Assembly: GCA_027046105.1 (NCBI GenBank)
Contig: JALTZQ010000236.1
Coordinates: forward strand, 1 to 8,880
Source: Pyrodictiaceae archaeon
GTDB lineage: Archaea; Thermoproteota; Thermoprotei_A; Sulfolobales; Pyrodictiaceae
Direction of reading: 5' to 3'
DNA length: 8,880 nucleotides
Below, in pieces: positions 6,258 to 8,880 of the stretch; position 1 is the first letter of the stretch, and each line of letters starts with the position of its first letter. The position numbers and the translations under genes were made by a program. The notes beneath the pieces are model-generated. The model did not search any database. It was not told the origin of the DNA and saw nothing but the letters and a program-made list of their open reading frames with translations.

Positions 6258-7110
6258 GTGCAGACTTTTTGCGAGAGCATGCACAACGGCTACCATAGTC
6301 GATGTCCTCGTTGATAGGCCTGGCCTTAGTAGCCGTTGCAAACCACGTAGAGATCCCCCACCACTAGCTGCAGCATATCATGCGCCAGTGGTCTATGAGG
6401 TATGTCTCTACTCGTGTATGTGGGGTCTAGGCCTTTATGATCAAAGGCCTACAATTCTATGGCTAAAGAGCTGTAGAGACATGACCCGCTATGGCAATAT
6501 AGGTATGGGTTACACGCTTCTTCTTACGCTCCAAGCAGCGGCACTGGGCTATAGTATGTGGAGGAAGGGAAGCGATAAACGAGAGCACGTTATGGGCTCA
6601 GTTGTTGAGGTCGTTGATGCGCTAGGCGTCGATGGGGCTAAGGACTTCTATCGATGCTTACAATTCGTTTCACCAAGCTATTTATGGAGAATAGGCTATG
6701 CAGGTTTACCGGAAGTGAACGGCCTATATAGCCTCACATTGCTAGCAGAGAAGAAAGTAACCTTTTCAAGACTACTCTTCGAAGCCAGTATTTACGACCC
6801 CGTCTCCAAGGATATAGTTGAGGCAATGACGTATAGCCTAGGCTACGCTCTTGACGTAATTGCTTCACAACCAACACTTGAAGAGGGCGTTTTTAGAGCA
6901 ACATACGGGGTAGCATCATGGATAGGTGATTTAATATTAGCTAGGAAAGCTGGTTACATACCTAGAGAGCTCCTCCATAAAGTGGCTCAGGGAGACAAAA
7001 CAGTTCTCACAGAGCTGGAGAAACTGCTCGGAGAAGACGCCGGGCCAGGCTCAGCAGCAGATCTAGTAGTCAATGCTGTTGCACGACTAGTCTATGAGCA
7101 TACGGTCTAG
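6232..7110 (+). CDS. Divergent CitG-family protein (triphosphoribosyl-dephospho-CoA synthase-like)
   Basis: The 292-residue helical protein resembles the CitG/MdcB family, which in bacteria makes the triphosphoribosyl-dephospho-CoA precursor of the citrate lyase and malonate decarboxylase prosthetic group. Matching features are an N-terminal ACTTATIVDVLVDRPG segment (RPG at 29-31 in place of the usual KPG), a GNIGMGYTLLLTLQAAALG segment (about 88-106) where CitG has its NTxxG motif, a DGAKDFYRCLQ helix (about 134-144), and a C-terminal GPGSAADLVVNAVA (271-284) like the family's PGxxADLxA signature. No citrate lyase gene is in view and archaeal members have unknown partners, so the reaction is inferred. 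TTG 6232 is preferred, with GAGG at 6219-6222 nine bases upstream; GTG 6235 is an alternative. Starting at ATG 6112 would force a 146-base overlap with the amidohydrolase. The 26-base overlap suggests translational coupling. Confidence 0.7.
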   Translation: MVAEGYIRKCRLFARACTTATIVDVLVDRPGLSSRCKPRRDPPPLAAAYHAPVVYEVCLYSCMWGLGLYDQRPTILWLKSCRDMTRYGNIGMGYTLLLTLQAAALGYSMWRKGSDKREHVMGSVVEVVDALGVDGAKDFYRCLQFVSPSYLWRIGYAGLPEVNGLYSLTLLAEKKVTFSRLLFEASIYDPVSKDIVEAMTYSLGYALDVIASQPTLEEGVFRATYGVASWIGDLILARKAGYIPRELLHKVAQGDKTVLTELEKLLGEDAGPGSAADLVVNAVARLVYEHTV

Positions 7111-7279
7111 GACAAGCAAAGCTATACGACATGGGCTCCGTAGTCTCCCCCAGGCTTCCTCACATTCTAGGTTCTCGGTACAGGCCAGCTTCTTCACAGC
7201 CCTCCGTGAAAGACTCCCTCGAGGCACACTACTATAGTTTTCCAAAACCGGAATGGGGGTTCCTCTTAGCTTGCTGCTT

Positions 7280-8119
7280 TCATTTGAGTTCTGCCTTTAG
7301 GATATAGCCTGGCTCCTCAACGGTTTCGCCAAGACTTAACCCTTGTTTCTCAGCAAGCATCTTTATTGTTGATGAAACATATCCCTGGCTATCACTAGTC
7401 TTAAAGAATACTGGCTTGTAGTAGACTAGACGGTTGGTATCAAGTCCTTTAGCTAAATGCGAGTAGGCGTATAGTAGCATTTTCGGCTTTTGAGCTGAGA
7501 CTACATCAGCAACTACTATGTCGAGTGCTGTTCGTGTAAAACGCTGAGCCTCCTTCAACACCTCTTCAATAACTCTGCCGTAGCCTAGCTGCCTGCTAAG
7601 CCATAGAGTGAGGACATGGCTGTCAGTGTATGCTTCTGGGTCAACCCCCATCATCATTGCAAGTTGCTCCTTATCTACACTACCGTTATGTATCAGTGCT
7701 ATTGTGCGATAACCATGTCTTGCACCAAGACCATGAATAAATGGGTGTGTATGCATTGTTCCACGTGGTTCTCTCCTTCCAGCTCTCCTAGCATGGAACA
7801 ACACTATGCCCTTAAGACTTGATTCAACGATCTCTGCAAGACGGTGGGAAGCTTCTTCCAGTGCTTCAAGATTGGCCTTACACGACTCTTCTCCAATACC
7901 TAGCTCGTCAGCAGCATCATACTTCTCTACAACGGCTCTAAAGCCATGACCACTACTATAGATAACCATGTAACCGTAGCCATGACAATGTCTTGAATCC
8001 CCTGCTATGCTCGCAAGAAGAGGGTCACTACTAGCCGCTTCATATACGAGCCTTACTAATCTTGCAACGAACTCTGCACCAGAGCTAGTAGTCCATATAG
8101 CACCTATCATCCTACACAT
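7280..8119 (-). CDS. Class II glutamine amidotransferase (Ntn hydrolase, GATase_4-like)
   Basis: The protein begins Met-Cys-Arg-Met-Ile-Gly. Removal of Met exposes Cys2 as the N-terminal nucleophile that hydrolyses glutamine to glutamate and ammonia. Further signatures are FHAR (H109, R111), THPF (H125), IHNGS (H144, N145, G146) and TDSH (T165, D166), matching the H-x-R, N/T-HPF, HNG and SDTE elements of the stand-alone YafJ-like/GATase_4 group. At 279 residues there is no synthase domain, so the ammonia acceptor or partner is unknown. A TTG nine codons upstream (8146) keeps the frame, but it would bury the catalytic cysteine and is rejected. A GGGGCG stretch lies about 7 bases before the ATG. 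It converges with the CitG-like gene across a 169-base gap and is divergent from the two-helix membrane protein. Confidence 0.9.
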   Translation of the reverse strand: MCRMIGAIWTTSSGAEFVARLVRLVYEAASSDPLLASIAGDSRHCHGYGYMVIYSSGHGFRAVVEKYDAADELGIGEESCKANLEALEEASHRLAEIVESSLKGIVLFHARRAGRREPRGTMHTHPFIHGLGARHGYRTIALIHNGSVDKEQLAMMMGVDPEAYTDSHVLTLWLSRQLGYGRVIEEVLKEAQRFTRTALDIVVADVVSAQKPKMLLYAYSHLAKGLDTNRLVYYKPVFFKTSDSQGYVSSTIKMLAEKQGLSLGETVEEPGYILKAELK

Positions 8120-8154
8120 AACAATACGCCCCTTTACACCCAACAACCGGGGGC

Positions 8155-8172
8155 GAGACGTCTCTAATAGAG
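8155..8172. repeat. Overlapping palindromes GAGACGTCTC and CTCTA-A-TAGAG
   Basis: GAGACGTCTC (8155-8164) is a perfect 10-bp palindrome. CTCTAATAGAG (8162-8172) is an inverted repeat with one central base that overlaps it. Both lie 36-53 bases upstream of the glutamine amidotransferase ATG, where a TATA box or BRE would be expected, so they are candidate operator sites. No regulator is identified. Confidence 0.45.
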
Positions 8173-8191
8173 GAGAGTAAGGGTATTTTTG

Positions 8192-8206
8192 CTAGTCCTC
8201 GACTAG
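8192..8206. repeat. Inverted repeat CTAGTC-N3-GACTAG
   Basis: A perfect 6-bp inverted repeat with a three-base spacer lies midway between the divergent amidotransferase and membrane-protein genes. Its size and position suit a dimeric regulator, but no more than that can be said. Confidence 0.4.
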
Positions 8207-8212
8207 GCATAG

Positions 8213-8224
8213 CCATGTACATGG
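8213..8224. repeat. 12-bp perfect palindrome CCATGTACATGG
   Basis: This perfect palindrome ends 12 bases upstream of the TATA box of the 8283 gene, where archaeal activators or repressors often bind. It is the longest exact palindrome in the divergent intergenic region. Confidence 0.45.
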
Positions 8225-8236
8225 TGGGCAGGGTGG

Positions 8237-8278
8237 TTTATGCAAAGTGTTCTAGTAGGAGAGAATGGATTGGTGAGG
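8237..8278 (+). promoter_or_regulatory. TATA box and Shine-Dalgarno site of the two-helix membrane protein
   Basis: TTTAT at 8237-8241 is placed to start transcription near 8265. GGTGAGG at 8272-8278 is a strong anti-16S match ending 4 bases before the GTG at 8283, which fixes the start. The leader would be about 18 bases. Confidence 0.5.
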
Positions 8279-8282
8279 CGCC

Positions 8283-8708
8283 GTGAACGAGTTGGCCATC
8301 GTATCATTATTAGCCTCAATAATGCTCGTGGTTATAGCGTTACTCATGTATATTCGTGGCGAGCTACAGCTAGGTATACGTCTATTCTATCGTGAAGAAA
8401 AGACAGTCAACAGCCTCGAACGAGTCCTAGATGATTTGACTAAAACTCTTAGAGCTAGAGGCTATAGAGTTGAAGGGAGAAATCATGAACTTGTAATAAA
8501 GACGGGACTAGTCGACATACCAGTTAGGCCTATGACAATCGGAGAAAAGGGTTACATAATAAGTTGGTGGATGGAGCCAACAACAGCCTCCATAATATTG
8601 TTTGTGGCAGGCTTAGCTCTTTACCTCATACCAGCCGTCATTGTTGCAGTACTAGCCTATATGAAGTACGATGAAGTATCAAGTATAATAAGGGCAAATA
8701 TCCAGTGA
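8283..8708 (+). CDS. Small two-helix membrane protein, unknown function
   Basis: This 141-residue protein has a hydrophobic helix at about residues 4-23 and a second at about 100-127, enclosing a roughly 75-residue soluble domain. That domain has an amphipathic helix (ERVLDDLTKTLRARGYRVEG, about 46-65) followed by short strands (ELVIKTGLVDIPVRP). The hairpin topology puts both termini on the same side. With few positive charges before helix 1 and an RGE/RLFYRE segment after it, the soluble domain may face the cytoplasm. The GTG start at 8283 is well supported by the ribosome-binding site. I do not recognise the family. The gene is monocistronic in view and divergent from the glutamine amidotransferase. 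Confidence 0.75.
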   Translation: MNELAIVSLLASIMLVVIALLMYIRGELQLGIRLFYREEKTVNSLERVLDDLTKTLRARGYRVEGRNHELVIKTGLVDIPVRPMTIGEKGYIISWWMEPTTASIILFVAGLALYLIPAVIVAVLAYMKYDEVSSIIRANIQ

Positions 8709-8761
8709 AGAAGGGAAGAGCTGCCTAATTAAAATTGTCATGATTGATTTTGCATGGGTTT

Positions 8762-8772
8762 AGAAAAAGAAT
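8762..8772 (-). terminator. T-rich terminator for the minus-strand gene entering at the window end
   Basis: The minus strand reads ATTCTTTTTCT, a T5 within a pyrimidine-rich run, starting about 33 bases beyond the TAA at 8807-8805. The position is typical of an archaeal T-run terminator and supports the partial gene call. Confidence 0.35.
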
Positions 8773-8804
8773 GCATGAATTCCTACCTGGATACGATTAC
8801 GCAA

Positions 8805-8880
8805 TTATGCTTGTTGGACTATGCTTTCAGCTTTGATCAACAGTCTTTCAATACTTACAAGCATTGCATTAGCTCGCTGT
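8805..8880 (-). CDS. Probable C-terminus of an unrecognised protein (start outside window)
   Basis: A minus-strand frame entering at the right edge encodes about 24 residues, ending LVSIERLLIKAESIVQQA before TAA at 8807-8805. The segment is a well-formed amphipathic helix and reads like real coding. A T-run follows 33 bases later. A competing plus-strand frame (ATG 8754 to the edge, 42 codons) is rich in Cys and Ser and looks less natural. The evidence is short, so this call is tentative. Confidence 0.4.
   Translation of the reverse strand, partial: QRANAMLVSIERLLIKAESIVQQA

Noticed and set aside
7131..7307. 58-codon plus-strand frame from ATG 7131 in the convergent gap
   Set aside because: No ribosome-binding site was seen, the composition is low-complexity and Ser/Pro-rich, it resembles no protein I know, and it runs into the antisense end of the amidotransferase gene.
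8120..8146. Nine-residue upstream extension of the glutamine amidotransferase from TTG 8146
   Set aside because: Class II amidotransferases need the cysteine at the mature N-terminus; only the ATG at 8119 gives Met-Cys.

Overview
The window looks like chromosome from a hyperthermophilic crenarchaeon, probably Desulfurococcales close to Pyrodictium/Hyperthermus. The reasons are an archaeal-type ATP-dependent DNA ligase, heavy use of TTG start codons, leaderless or short-leader promoters with TATA boxes, G-rich Shine-Dalgarno sites of the GGTG/GAGG kind, T-run terminators without obvious hairpins, ATA/CTA/AGG-rich codon use, and a box C/D guide RNA overlapping the 3' end of a gene. The genus is inferred, not proven.

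Layout. Positions 1-373 hold the end of an unrecognised plus-strand gene, meeting tail-to-tail a minus-strand gene for a stand-alone Lrp/AsnC ligand-sensing (RAM) domain (357-608). Next on the minus strand are a membrane-anchored, cysteine-paired hypothetical protein (688-2151) and the replicative-type DNA ligase (2302-4131). Between those two lies a strong box C/D sRNA candidate (2241-2310, minus); its C box contains the ligase stop codon. A 340-base divergent intergenic region (4132-4471) holds a 65% G+C island and a 10-bp leader hairpin. It precedes a plus-strand cluster of three overlapping genes: a small protein with a metzincin-like HExxxHxxGxxH string (4472-4792), a YtcJ-type amidohydrolase (4728-6257) and a divergent CitG-family protein (6232-7110). 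Converging on it is an N-terminal-nucleophile class II glutamine amidotransferase (7280-8119, minus). A palindrome-rich divergent promoter region separates it from a small two-helix membrane protein (8283-8708). The window ends in what is probably the C-terminus of another minus-strand gene.

How it fits together. Ligase and guide RNA form a minus-strand unit, probably sharing a transcript. The three overlapping plus-strand genes are almost certainly co-transcribed and may be translationally coupled, but their shared pathway cannot be read from the sequence. No mobile element, CRISPR array, rRNA or tRNA was found. The most interesting items are the stop-codon-embedded C/D sRNA, the structured leader at 4301-4461, and the small HExxxHxxGxxH protein.
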